Part shown: positions 15,271 through 25,700 of the stretch, one piece after another
Layout of the letters: the number at the start of each line of letters is the position of its first letter
Numbering within the stretch: the first letter of the stretch is position 1
Source of the DNA: Chitinophagaceae bacterium LGM1
Lineage (GTDB): Bacteria; Bacteroidota; Bacteroidia; Chitinophagales; Chitinophagaceae
Assembly: GCA_018604165.1 (NCBI GenBank)
Contig: CP075895.1
Coordinates: forward strand, 496,001 to 560,000
Direction: 5' to 3'
Length of the DNA stretch: 64,000 nt
Program-made: the position numbers and the translations under genes
The notes under the pieces: model-generated
Database searches by the model: none
Told to the model about the DNA's origin: nothing
What the model saw: only the letters and a program-made list of their open reading frames with translations

Positions 15271-18200
15271 ATGATTTCTTTTGTGACTGCTGCAGTAGCT
15301 ATAAATATTGCAACATACATCTTTTCAAAGGGAGGTGAGTGGCTTTTCTCTAAATCACTTGATGCACTATCTAACTCTTTTAAGTCGGACCCCAAGTCTT
15401 TTTCTGAACAATTAAAAACGATTATTGATGAGACTATAGAGGATTTTAAGACGAGATATTTAGCAGGTAAAAAGACAAAATCAAAACAATTTTATGAACA
15501 TGAGATTTTTTTGCAAGAATTATTGAAGTATAGCTTCACAAAAGAAATCGACATTCAATTAATACTTGATTCAGTAAGTAATGCTAATGATATTGAAAGG
15601 CCAACACAAGAAGATATTGCAATATTCTTACAGATTTTTCTTGAAAAAGTTGATGAAAACAAGCAATTAAAAGAGATTAATTTAAAAGAAAATTTGACAA
15701 TCGATGTTGTCAATATATATACGAAGCTTGATTCTGGTTTTAATAATTTGGATTCTAAACTTGACGAATTAAAAAATGGACAAGATATAATTCTGAGTGA
15801 ACTAGGTTCATTAAGAACTGATTTTGATAATGCTGTTGAACCAAAACTACTGCTTGAATGGGAACAGCAAATAGTTGAAATTTCTCAACATTTAAACACA
15901 CTACAACCCAAGACAGCAATTAAAAGGTTATTGTCCTTAAAAGATAGAATAGAAAATGAGGGCAAACTAAGTAATACATTAGAAGCCAAGATTTCATATT
16001 TGCTTGGACGATGTTATTCTGAGTTATTAGGTGGTGATGCATATGAAAAAGGCGGCAAAGAATATATTTTAGCTAATACATTAGTGACCAATAATGATAA
16101 GTATAAAAAAGCAGCGATGTTTGCATATTTACAAAACGGTAACTATGAGAAGTCACATGTTCTTGCGGAGGAGATATTGATTAAGGACAAGGATAGTTTA
16201 CAGGGTTGGTTAGTGCGTTGTTATTTGAAAGATGAAAACGCATTAGAATACCTTAAAAAAATTCCCACAGAGCTGTTTAGCAATAAAAACTTTCAACTCA
16301 ATATACTAAACTGGTTATTTAATCAAAAATATATTCCTAGCATTAACTATGCCGAACAAATAGGCTTTGATTTGTTAGATTTCAATACACTGCCGGAGAT
16401 AAAAATCCAATTTAGTAATAGAAAGTATTGGACTATTTGGACACAATTACAACTAACAAAATACTTTCAAAATAATGTAATTGTCTTTGATATTAATACA
16501 ACTTCTCGTAAGGGGGAATTGGAAAGAATATATAGTATCCTAAAAGACATATTGTCTTTTGTATCTGGGACAGAAGTGGAAGAAGATTATCTTTTGGCGA
16601 AGTTTCAGTATCACTTTATTGGCTACATGCTAACAGGTGATAAGGGTGAAATAACAGAACTCAAAAAAATTTACTCACATACTGATATCGATGAGCCAAG
16701 TTATGTTTCTCAGTATGCAACAGCATTGTCTAATATGGGCGATGAACTTCACATTAAAGAGTCAATACAGATAATTGACGATTTCACTGGAGAAAAAAGT
16801 AGTTCAATGGCTTTGCATAAACTACGTGCCTATTACATGTTAAATGATGTCGAAGGTGCGAGGTCAGCATTTAAGGATTTCTTGAAATATATTAATATAG
16901 AATGCAGACCCATTAATGATTATGATATTATAAACTTGGTTCAATATTTTGACTTTATTGTTAAGGATAAGGGAGTCGCAGATGATTTGAATTATACGCT
17001 AGACAATTTTGAGTTTGAGACGCCAATGACTAAGCGCCTCTTTACGTTGTACGTGCAAAGCTCGCGTAAAGATATTTTTGAAATTGATAAAATAAATGTC
17101 GACATAGATTCTATAGTTGAATATGCAAACAATAATGCAAAAATTATTACGGCTTTTGTTGCAAGTGTTTTGCTAAGACTTGGAGAAACAGATCGTGCAA
17201 TAAACTACTTAAAAGAGCACGTTGATACTAAATATTATACAGAGGAGTTACGTCTTTACTGTATCGCATTATTTCATAGCGAAGGTAATAAAATCGAATT
17301 AAGAGAACTGTTGAAAAGTGCAAGAGAGAATAAAGCTTCTGATAGAGAGCTATTGATGCTTGAGTTTGAGTTGTGTCGTCTCATGAATGATAATGATGGA
17401 ATACTGGAAATAGCAATAGAAGGTGTGAAAAGATATCCTTTTTCGGAAAGATTTAATTATTTACTCTTAACCGCTTATGAGCAAACTGGGAGAATTGACG
17501 ATGCGCTTAGTTTTTCAGAAAAGCTTAATGGTATCAATTGGACCAATGAGGTTTTTGCATTACGAGTGGTAGGTTGTTTATTTAGAATTGGCAAATATCT
17601 GCAGTCTATTGAGCTAGCATATAAAATGGCCAATAATAAGGATAATATAAAAGCTAGAACAGCATATGCATCTATTTTCTTTCAGTATCCAGAGGGTACG
17701 TTTAGCAATCCCAACGTTGTAACACAAGATGCTTATGTAGATGTCCTAATTAATAATGAACCTCATACAATCCATATTACTAAAGACAACATCAAAGAAC
17801 ACAATGTAGAAGTGCTAATTGGCAAAACAATAAAAGACACTTTCACAATTGGGAGCATATTAGATGGAAATTATCAAACTGGAGTAGTGACAAATATCAG
17901 GCACCGATATAGTCAGTTGTTTGAAGAAATTGCAAATGATTCTAGCAACCCATTTTTAAATAGTCCAATAAAAAAGTTTCAATTTGAAGGAGATGATGTA
18001 GAGAGCTTGAAAAATAGTATTATCAAGCACTTAGGTGCGTCTGCTATGTATAGAAGGGCAATAATACAGGACAGCTTAAATAAGTTTTATAGTGGTGAAC
18101 TTTCATTTTCTAATATTGCTAAAGCAGTATTAAACGATAAACTTTTTGAGGCATATTTCGCATTTACTGACAGGTCTAGTGATGGATTTAGAACAATACC

Positions 18201-19131
18201 GTCGATAAACTCAAAAACCTTTTCAGTATCAGAATGCAATATTTGCTTAGATATAACTAGTATATGCCTACTCTATGAAGTTTCAAAAGAATTTAATATA
18301 CCTACAGTAAATGTAAAATACGTTATCTCTAATACTGTAAGAACAATACTACATAACGAGAAAGTGCAAATGATGAATAGTAAAGCTCCCATTGCTTCCA
18401 TGAATGTTACAATGGATGATGTTTTTACTACACTATATCCAGAAAACCATCAAGAAAACTGGTTGAAAAAATATACAGAAATCGAAAAGTGGATTGATGA
18501 TAACTGTGTTTACACAAAAGTAGAAGAGAAGCTTGATATTTTAGCTGGGAAAGACGTTGATATTTCCTCTGACCTAGTGGTATCTCTTGCAGCAGATTCG
18601 ATTTTATTATCTAGGCGTGAGAAACATATTTTAGTGACACTTGATACTATTTACTTTTTAGGATTTAAAGAATTTGCTGACCGAGTTATTTCATTTGAGA
18701 ATTTCATAAGTGTTTGTTATCCTGAGAGATACTTGTCTATTATGAAGGAAATGGTAAAAAGAAAATTCATTGGTATAACTATAGACACTGAAATGTTAAA
18801 AGATGAATATTTAAAAGTTATTACCAATCAACAAAACAACTACAATATTTGTATCGAAAATTTGAGGTATACATGGAACCCAAATCCAAAGCATATTCAA
18901 TCTTCTGTAAAATTTATTAAATGGTTATGTTTACTTCCTTATCTCCCGATTGTACAAAAAATAAGAACTGCGAATCAAATTTTTCTTATGCTTTTAAGTA
19001 GTGGGGAAAAGAGTGTATACCAAAATATCAAAAGGATGATAAATGATGAATTTCGACTTTTGTATCAATATAATGATAGCATACTTGATGAGTTAGAATT
19101 AATATACCAGGCCGTGAGAAGGAAGGAATAA
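15271..19131 (+). CDS. TPR / GreAB-C-like / PIN-domain protein, putative conflict-system effector
   Basis: A 1286-residue protein. It opens with a hydrophobic helix (about 3-28). A long alpha-helical region with degenerate tetratricopeptide-like repeats follows (about 200-800), including SERFNYLLLTAYEQTGRIDDALSF-type units. A small beta-rich insert at ~818-890 (VLIGKTIKDTFTIG, G851) resembles the GreA/GreB C-terminal domain. The C-terminal ~300 residues look PIN-like: ICLDITSICLLYE with D994, then LAADSILLSRREK with D1109 and LVTLDTIYFLG with D1125. This order fits the TPR-GreAB-C-PIN proteins I recall from comparative surveys of prokaryotic conflict systems. An RNase effector controlled by the repeat region is the inferred role. 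It stands alone between two copies of a duplicated tail, marking it as exchangeable cargo. Confidence 0.68.
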   Translation: MISFVTAAVAINIATYIFSKGGEWLFSKSLDALSNSFKSDPKSFSEQLKTIIDETIEDFKTRYLAGKKTKSKQFYEHEIFLQELLKYSFTKEIDIQLILDSVSNANDIERPTQEDIAIFLQIFLEKVDENKQLKEINLKENLTIDVVNIYTKLDSGFNNLDSKLDELKNGQDIILSELGSLRTDFDNAVEPKLLLEWEQQIVEISQHLNTLQPKTAIKRLLSLKDRIENEGKLSNTLEAKISYLLGRCYSELLGGDAYEKGGKEYILANTLVTNNDKYKKAAMFAYLQNGNYEKSHVLAEEILIKDKDSLQGWLVRCYLKDENALEYLKKIPTELFSNKNFQLNILNWLFNQKYIPSINYAEQIGFDLLDFNTLPEIKIQFSNRKYWTIWTQLQLTKYFQNNVIVFDINTTSRKGELERIYSILKDILSFVSGTEVEEDYLLAKFQYHFIGYMLTGDKGEITELKKIYSHTDIDEPSYVSQYATALSNMGDELHIKESIQIIDDFTGEKSSSMALHKLRAYYMLNDVEGARSAFKDFLKYINIECRPINDYDIINLVQYFDFIVKDKGVADDLNYTLDNFEFETPMTKRLFTLYVQSSRKDIFEIDKINVDIDSIVEYANNNAKIITAFVASVLLRLGETDRAINYLKEHVDTKYYTEELRLYCIALFHSEGNKIELRELLKSARENKASDRELLMLEFELCRLMNDNDGILEIAIEGVKRYPFSERFNYLLLTAYEQTGRIDDALSFSEKLNGINWTNEVFALRVVGCLFRIGKYLQSIELAYKMANNKDNIKARTAYASIFFQYPEGTFSNPNVVTQDAYVDVLINNEPHTIHITKDNIKEHNVEVLIGKTIKDTFTIGSILDGNYQTGVVTNIRHRYSQLFEEIANDSSNPFLNSPIKKFQFEGDDVESLKNSIIKHLGASAMYRRAIIQDSLNKFYSGELSFSNIAKAVLNDKLFEAYFAFTDRSSDGFRTIPSINSKTFSVSECNICLDITSICLLYEVSKEFNIPTVNVKYVISNTVRTILHNEKVQMMNSKAPIASMNVTMDDVFTTLYPENHQENWLKKYTEIEKWIDDNCVYTKVEEKLDILAGKDVDISSDLVVSLAADSILLSRREKHILVTLDTIYFLGFKEFADRVISFENFISVCYPERYLSIMKEMVKRKFIGITIDTEMLKDEYLKVITNQQNNYNICIENLRYTWNPNPKHIQSSVKFIKWLCLLPYLPIVQKIRTANQIFLMLLSSGEKSVYQNIKRMINDEFRLLYQYNDSILDELELIYQAVRRKE

Positions 19132-19141
19132 TAACAATGAA

Positions 19142-19300
19142 CACTATTATGATAATCTACCAACAGAGTTTAATTTTCAAAATGCGCTCACTGTTGCAAA
19201 AGCTATGGGTATTGGTTCAAAAACTGCTGAATATAGACTTAGTAAATATATAAAGAAAGGTGTACTGTCTCATACTCATAATTCTTACAAAAAAGGCTAG
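19142..19300 (+). pseudogene. Orphan 3' fragment of a DUF3987 gene
   Basis: Fifty-two codons plus a stop, beginning HYYDNLPTEFNFQ and ending in SYKKG. Forty-three of 52 residues match the end of the intact DUF3987 protein. It has no start codon in frame and no upstream domains, and it is cut off abruptly about 10 bp after the TPR-PIN stop codon. It is the tail of a related but non-identical copy, so it probably came from a different element rather than from a recent local duplication. Confidence 0.88.
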
Positions 19301-19440
19301 CTTTTAGAAAATTAGGATTTAATGCTGCCATACATGTTTAATATGGCGCTTTACTGGTTTGTTGAGGCCAAGCGGCGAAGATGCTGCTTGGCCTTTTATA
19401 TTGCAAGACTAGCGCCATAGCGACTTTATAGGGGTATTTA
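19145..19440 (+). repeat. ~295-bp direct repeat, copy 2
   Basis: Collinear with 14790-15083, including the coding tail, the ATATGGCG...TTTACTGG stretch, the terminator and a trailing GACTTTATAGGGGTATTT. The 327-bp stretch 19132-19458 holds nothing else. Confidence 0.85.
19365..19398 (+). terminator. Terminator after the TPR-PIN gene (copy 2)
   Basis: AGGCCAAGC and GCTTGGCCT form a perfect 9-bp stem followed by TTTT. The 12-nt loop GGCGAAGATGCT is the exact reverse complement of the copy 1 loop. It now serves the TPR-PIN gene. Confidence 0.82.
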
Positions 19441-19458
19441 AAGAGCAGTGCTAGCAAC

Positions 19459-20220
19459 TTATGATTGCTTTTTCAACATGCCTTTGGTAAAGAAAATCAT
19501 ATCAATGATTTTAGCTTTGGTGTATAAGTTTGAGCTTAGAATGTTTGGCGAAAAGCTAAGAGTACATATATTATAGCTGTCAATTAACTCTTGATGTTGT
19601 TTATAAAAATCATTAATTGTTTGCCAAATGATTAGTACTTTTTTGAGAGATATAATATAGTTGTCCTCACTAAATTGACTTTTGCCAATACCAGTCATAA
19701 AGAAATCATCTAATGCTGGAGTACATCCCCAAACACCTAACATTATTTTAGTAATTAAAATTGGTGTGGCCTGTTGGGGAATGTGTTTACCTGATTTAAT
19801 GATTGGGAATTTTAATGCTCGACCAATATTTGTATACAATTTTTTTAAATTCTCAAAGTTGGTTTCATAATTATTAACATCGAGCTCCCAAAAGATAGGG
19901 TCACATTCTGATATAAATTGAACAATTGGAATTAAGCAATGAGAGCTATGGCGCAATAAAGCAGTTGAGCCTCTATACATTCCCCAGCTTGCTAAATAAA
20001 AACCTAATTGAAGAACGCTGTGCTCAATATTTTTATCGCTAGCGATTTCTTTTATGATGCCGTTTTTATAAAATGATTGAAAATAATTGTAGCAATAGTC
20101 ATATGAAGCATATCTCTCCCAATGTGCAAATTCATTTTCATTAGATATTTTATCTAAATATATATCTATGTATTTTTCAATATCTTTTTCTATTAACATC
20201 ATATGTAATATTAGTGTCAA
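19459..20220 (-). CDS. Conserved protein of unknown function
   Basis: A 253-residue, mostly helical protein without a signal peptide. Recognisable islands are FAHWERYASYDYCYNYF, LGFYLASWGMYRGSTALL and TKIMLGVWGCTPALDDFF. I recall similar patterns in unannotated proteins of genomic islands but know of no assigned function, so none is given. The start could instead be the ATG pair at 20202/20199 (MMLIEKDIEKYI), which fits a cytoplasmic protein better. It is transcribed opposite to all neighbours and diverges from the GHKL/PRTase cassette, with about 150 bp of AT-rich sequence between. It may be independent cargo or an accessory of that cassette. Confidence 0.7.
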   Translation of the reverse strand: MTLILHMMLIEKDIEKYIDIYLDKISNENEFAHWERYASYDYCYNYFQSFYKNGIIKEIASDKNIEHSVLQLGFYLASWGMYRGSTALLRHSSHCLIPIVQFISECDPIFWELDVNNYETNFENLKKLYTNIGRALKFPIIKSGKHIPQQATPILITKIMLGVWGCTPALDDFFMTGIGKSQFSEDNYIISLKKVLIIWQTINDFYKQHQELIDSYNICTLSFSPNILSSNLYTKAKIIDMIFFTKGMLKKQS

Positions 20221-20313
20221 ATAAATTTAGTAGTTTAATTTAAAAGTATACTCTACGACTTTAAGTACATCACTATGGAAATGTATAACCACTATAGAGA
20301 AAATATTTACATA

Positions 20314-20369
20314 TAGAGGTTATTTTAAAATATAAATTATATATTTAAATTCAATCGTTAAAACCTCTA
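20314..20369. promoter_or_regulatory. Inverted repeat before the GHKL/PRTase cassette
   Basis: TAGAGGTT (20314-20321) and AACCTCTA (20362-20369) are perfect 8-bp arms around an A+T-only-like spacer, ending 3 bp before the ATG at 20373. Candidate operator or leader hairpin for the four-gene cassette; no TAnnTTTG box is present. Confidence 0.45.
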
Positions 20370-20372
20370 AAC

Positions 20373-22763
20373 ATGAAACGCATAGATATTCATAAGGATA
20401 TTTTACACGACTCATTCTATGATAACTTATGTAAAAGTGATTTCACTCTAGAAATACTTTTGTCTTCATCTACTAATGTTATTGGTGAATCACATATAAA
20501 AAAGTTTTCCGCATTTATAAATAGGTTTAAAAAGTCTGCGGCTAATAATATCAAAGGAGATATTAAACTAATATTTTCAAAGGAGATAATAAATTTCGAC
20601 ATTACTCTAATAGGTATTATTACATTATTTAAAGAAACGTATAAAAATATTGAATTTGAAATTACACTGCCGCAGTACGCTCCGACTGAAGTGTTTCTTC
20701 GATTTCGAGATGTATTGCTTGGATTAAGGAATTGGTACAGCGATTTAACAGGCAATATATTATTTAGAATAAAAGACGAACAGAATTTTGATTTAGAAAA
20801 AGTTAGAGAGCCAGAAGGCATTTTACCAATTATTCTGATAACAGCGGATTCATTTAATGACTTTTTTATAAAGAATAATACAAATAATGAATTTAGAGGC
20901 TTCTTCTCTAAAGAGCTTTACAATGAAATAAGAGATGAGTTGAATCACAATATTTCATTAAGCTATACTTCGTCAACATCCTTCGCTGATAAAAATTATA
21001 AAGCTGTTAGAGATACATTAAAGAGGTTTGATAATTTGGTTGACTGGAAAAATAATCACCGCCTTTTTTTTCAACATTATATTAAAATGATTGCAGAATT
21101 TGATTTACTGCAAGAACAAATAAATTTTTTAAATGACAAACAACACAATATAAAACTAGAAGCTTTTAGAAAAAAAGGGTTAAAAGATATTGAAATCCCA
21201 AAATTTAAAAAAAGTGTAAAGGAGGTGATATTTAAACTAAAAGCACATCCACCATATTTAACGCTTATTTTTTCAATTCTCGTTGTACGGAACCTTGACA
21301 GAATAATAGAAAATGTAGATGATTATATCAAGAGGTTGAATGAACTATTTGAATTTTCCAGAAATATGTTTTTTGGTATTAGAGAAATTGCAAGAAACAT
21401 AGTAGAGCATACCGAATCAAAAAAAGGGATTTTATTAGGTAGAGTTTATAATGGTGAGGCTTTGAAAAATATAAGACGAAATGCTGAAGATGAATCACAG
21501 ATGATAGACAGCTATTTCAAACACCTTTTAGAGAAAGGATATTTGACAAAGGAACTAGAAAAAGAATATTTCCTTGACATAATAATATTTGATGAAGGTG
21601 AAAAAGGAATAATTCCTAAATCTATAGAGAATATAACAACGTTATTAGGAGGAGAAGGCGACAGTAAAAATCTCTATTTAGAAGATATATCAATGCTAGA
21701 AAGTGGGGCAATTACATTTTCAGATTTTTACAACCCTATTGAAATAAAGCTAAATCACCATGCAATTAAGGCTTCATCTCATTGGGGCTTAATAATATTT
21801 ACGAATCTAATTAATAAAAATTATGGCCTCTTTCTTGTCTCATCATACTCTGGTATAGTTAATGAATATGATTGTTGCTATAAATTTGATGATACAATTA
21901 AAGTCCCTAAATATAATATTGCTTTTGAACTTGGTTGTTATTATAACATAGTCCTGCCATTAGATAAAACATTCAATTTAAAAGAGGAGTATATACCGAA
22001 TACTATACCCAAAGAGTCAAACTTTTCAGAGAAAAACTTTAAAGAACTGCTGTCATATAGGTATATACAAACATTTGAAGAGATAGATGGCGATGGGCAT
22101 AATAATTTATTCCAGATTAAGGTACAAGATTTTATTAAAAATAAAGAAATCAATGAATACCGCTTTGAAAATGAAATTGCAAAAAGTATAGCAAATCAGT
22201 TGAAGAAACTAAATGTTAAACAAAGCAAAATAATTCCTGTACTCGACTTTGACGGATGTGAATCTTTTTTTGACCAAAGTAAATTAGTTAGATTTTTAGC
22301 ACAGCTTGAAATTGGGTTGGATATTTATTCTATTGTTATAGTGAATTTGATTCAAGATACTGTTAAAGACTTATTTAAAACATTGACTTGCGTATTTTCA
22401 TCGACAACAGAAGAACATGTGTTGAGAAAAAATTTTTGGAATAAAGAACACTTTATCTTGATTTATTCTTTTGAAGTCAATGAGAGAGGGAATCGACTTT
22501 ATTTTGCTGATATTATAGGAGGATATACATTTTCAGACTTTTTTTCCTTAAACTATAAACTTTCATCAACGCACTTTACGTATAAGAAGTTCCCCATATC
22601 AAATATTAAAGAGTTTACATCAGAAACTATTGATAGTTTAACTACAAGCCCTATATATATATCTGAAAGTGGCGTTGTACAAAATTTCGAATTGATTATT
22701 GAACACAAGGATAAGACATTATTTGAACATTCAATTGAATTTATCCTAAATGAAGAAATATAG
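20373..22763 (+). CDS. GHKL-type ATPase with STAS-like flanking domains (cassette gene 1)
   Basis: A 796-residue soluble protein. Around residue 338 it has EIARNIVEHTESKKG, an N-box of the GHKL (Hsp90/histidine-kinase) ATPase fold with N342 and E345. A G1-like box IIIFDEGEKGI is at ~403-412 and a possible G2/lid segment ASSHWGLIIFTNL at ~467. No phosphorylatable H-box is visible, so it is not a classical histidine kinase. A STAS-like segment (KGDIKLIFSKEIINFD) precedes it near 47-110, and another (IIPVLDFDGCESFFDQSKL) follows near 620-660. This architecture recalls anti-sigma/anti-anti-sigma switches, by inference. It is followed after 2 bp by the PRTase-GHKL gene, so the two proteins are surely co-produced. 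Confidence 0.65.
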   Translation: MKRIDIHKDILHDSFYDNLCKSDFTLEILLSSSTNVIGESHIKKFSAFINRFKKSAANNIKGDIKLIFSKEIINFDITLIGIITLFKETYKNIEFEITLPQYAPTEVFLRFRDVLLGLRNWYSDLTGNILFRIKDEQNFDLEKVREPEGILPIILITADSFNDFFIKNNTNNEFRGFFSKELYNEIRDELNHNISLSYTSSTSFADKNYKAVRDTLKRFDNLVDWKNNHRLFFQHYIKMIAEFDLLQEQINFLNDKQHNIKLEAFRKKGLKDIEIPKFKKSVKEVIFKLKAHPPYLTLIFSILVVRNLDRIIENVDDYIKRLNELFEFSRNMFFGIREIARNIVEHTESKKGILLGRVYNGEALKNIRRNAEDESQMIDSYFKHLLEKGYLTKELEKEYFLDIIIFDEGEKGIIPKSIENITTLLGGEGDSKNLYLEDISMLESGAITFSDFYNPIEIKLNHHAIKASSHWGLIIFTNLINKNYGLFLVSSYSGIVNEYDCCYKFDDTIKVPKYNIAFELGCYYNIVLPLDKTFNLKEEYIPNTIPKESNFSEKNFKELLSYRYIQTFEEIDGDGHNNLFQIKVQDFIKNKEINEYRFENEIAKSIANQLKKLNVKQSKIIPVLDFDGCESFFDQSKLVRFLAQLEIGLDIYSIVIVNLIQDTVKDLFKTLTCVFSSTTEEHVLRKNFWNKEHFILIYSFEVNERGNRLYFADIIGGYTFSDFFSLNYKLSSTHFTYKKFPISNIKEFTSETIDSLTTSPIYISESGVVQNFELIIEHKDKTLFEHSIEFILNEEI

Positions 22764-22765
22764 TT

Positions 22766-25700
22766 ATGAATATATTGAATGGATATAAAATTAGTAATAG
22801 TCATTTCAAGTTAGGGTCTAAGACGCATATAAAGGACTTTATTTACGCAAAAAGGTTATTCCAAAATAGCTTTTTCGCACACCGGTTTGCATTTATTGTT
22901 TCAAAATATTTGAAACAATATTTTAATGAAAATCCGAATAAGAAAACAGAATCTCTAACACTATTAGGATATGGGGAATATTCACAAATGCTAATTAATA
23001 GGGTTGAAAGGATGTTACATCCTGTTGTTGATGATATTAATCATGATATGATTAGCGATGTCGAACTTCCTGCTTTGATAAAAGGAGAAAAGTTAAATCA
23101 TAACATTATTATTATCGTTCCAATCAGCACAACTTTTTCTACCTCAATAAAAGTAGAGAACATGGTTAACGATATAATTAAAGAAAAAGGAGGTAACTCA
23201 ATAATTCTGCAGCCACATATCAATATAATATTAGTAAGCCATAATGACATAAACGATGATGAGTATGTAAAAGAATTAAATTCCTATTTAACTAATGATA
23301 CACTTGTTGTAGATAGTAAATATGAACCCTATAAGTTATTCAACTGGCGCCATGTGGATAATATCAATAAAAAGGTAACAACAGTAACAAATTCTACAGA
23401 CAAAAGTGAACGATTACAAAAATACTTTATAAGTATACCTAGTGAATGGTATTTAATGGATTCATGCGAACTGTGTATTCCTATTGATAATTTATTAAAA
23501 GAAATTCCACTGCTGGAAACAGATAAAGCCTCTGTTACACCTGATTTATTACTTGAGTTGCCTAAATCCTTTAATAATAATACTCAATATGCGGTCACGG
23601 ATATTGTTTTAAATCAGAATGCTATTTACTCGGGTCACATAGAATATTTGGATAGCCATTATCTACACTATATTAAACCGGTAGATTTTTTTAGAGAATA
23701 CGAGTTAAAAATTATTGAATGGGCTAAGCAAATGAAAAACAAGGTTACTATTTGGGATAATTTATTTCAATCGAAGGTACTCTTGATTTCTCCGAGTAGA
23801 CAAAGTAATACATATTTTGTTGAATTAATTAATAGATACGTGTTCGAAGATTCAGCGACTGTAATTCATTATGAAGTACTAGGTGATTTTGTTGAGAATT
23901 ATCAAAAGTTTTTTGGGGAAGTAATAAATGCATCTGATTATATTTTTTACATCGATGATTTTATACAATCTGGCAGGACATTTCAGTTGATTAATGATTT
24001 TGTGAAATTTTCTAGAAAATTAGACAACAATGTTGGAGCGTGTCATGGAATATTTACATTAATAAATAAATCGGATTATTATGCATATAGTGATATTCTT
24101 TCTCATTTAAATCAGGATGAAATTGATAATGACAAAAAATTCTTTTCATTTTTTGATGTAAAAATTAAAGCAATTCAAAAAGACAATTGTCCGCTATGTA
24201 AAGAACAGGAAAGGTATAAGGAACTTTTCGATAATTCAATGCTAGATACTATACGTCATTTCTTTCTGAACAAACAAGTAAAGTTAAACACTAAGGACAT
24301 TAACGCAATTAACAGAGCAAGAACTGGATGGTATAAATATCATCCCTTGGTAAATGAAAAGGCATTAGTCCCTTGGGAGACTAATGACCCAACAGAATTA
24401 CAAAAATGGGAAGCCTATAGCAATAATTTATTTCCTGATAAACAGTATTTGAAACTTATTATTCAACACGAATTGAATAATTTATTGTCACATGACGAAG
24501 AATTAAGAATAAGGATTGGAGAGGATATTTCTGATTTATCTCAAAGTGAAAACTACAGAGCAAATGAATCCTTATTTACCGAGATAAAAATAAAATTATT
24601 AGCAAGTCAATCGTTTACAATAATTAATTCAAAACTCAATATAGTAAGCCAAAAAATTCTTTCTCAACTCTGCGAACATTTAATAATTAAAGTATTTACA
24701 CTTCATCCATTTATTAACATTAAAACAGTCAGACAAAAAGTTTTTTCTTGGGTGCTTATTGAGTTAGAAAAAACTCTGGATAGGATTATTAAGAATGAGG
24801 CACTATTATTTAAAGACTTCAGATATTTTAAATTTCTTTTAAGACGAGCTACTCTAATGGGTTCTAATTATTTAATAAGAAAGGAGACTTTGGATAAAAT
24901 TAGATTGATTTATAAGAAGTATAGTAAGGAGAAAAAAGAGATAATAGAAACAGAAAGAGTTAATAAGGTAAAATACTTTAAGAAACTATTGGATGTAGAA
25001 ATAAAGACTTTTGAAAATTACGTTGATAAATTAATTGAAATTGAAGAATTAATATATAATAAAGAAAGTGCTTTAATTGGGGACGCAAGTAGTTTTAAGA
25101 TAGTTGAAGAAATTGAAGTTTATAAGCAAGAAAGAAATATTATTAATACCAGTAGCATCCTATCACGTAATAAGATAGATTTTTTAAAGCAAGCACTTGA
25201 CAATATCACCTATAAAGAAACATCACTTAGTGAAGTAAGTTATTTCTATGTCGCTTTGATAAAGGAGTTAACTATTCATAATGAATCAAAGGTGTTGATA
25301 TTAGAAAGGAATTTAGAACTATTATCAAAAGATATCGATAAAAATCAGGAAGGCGATTTTGCTTTTTTAATAAGATTAATACAATTTGAAAATGTTAGTT
25401 TGATTAGCCAAGCGTTACGAATTATTGTTGAAGAATATTTGCCTGAGCTAAACCAGATTGATAATCCTGAGAATGTTATTTCATTTAGTCACAAATTTAG
25501 TGAAGGTGCAATAAGGGACCAGATAAGAGAAGTATTGAAAAAGGCGCTAAATGATTACAGATTAAGTTCATTTAAAAAGTTTATTAGAATAAATGATTTT
25601 GAGGAGTGGACAAAAACTGATGAATATATTGTGTATACACATGTCCTATATATTATAGGGTGTTTGCTTAATGAAGAAAGAAATCCATGTAAAATACCGT

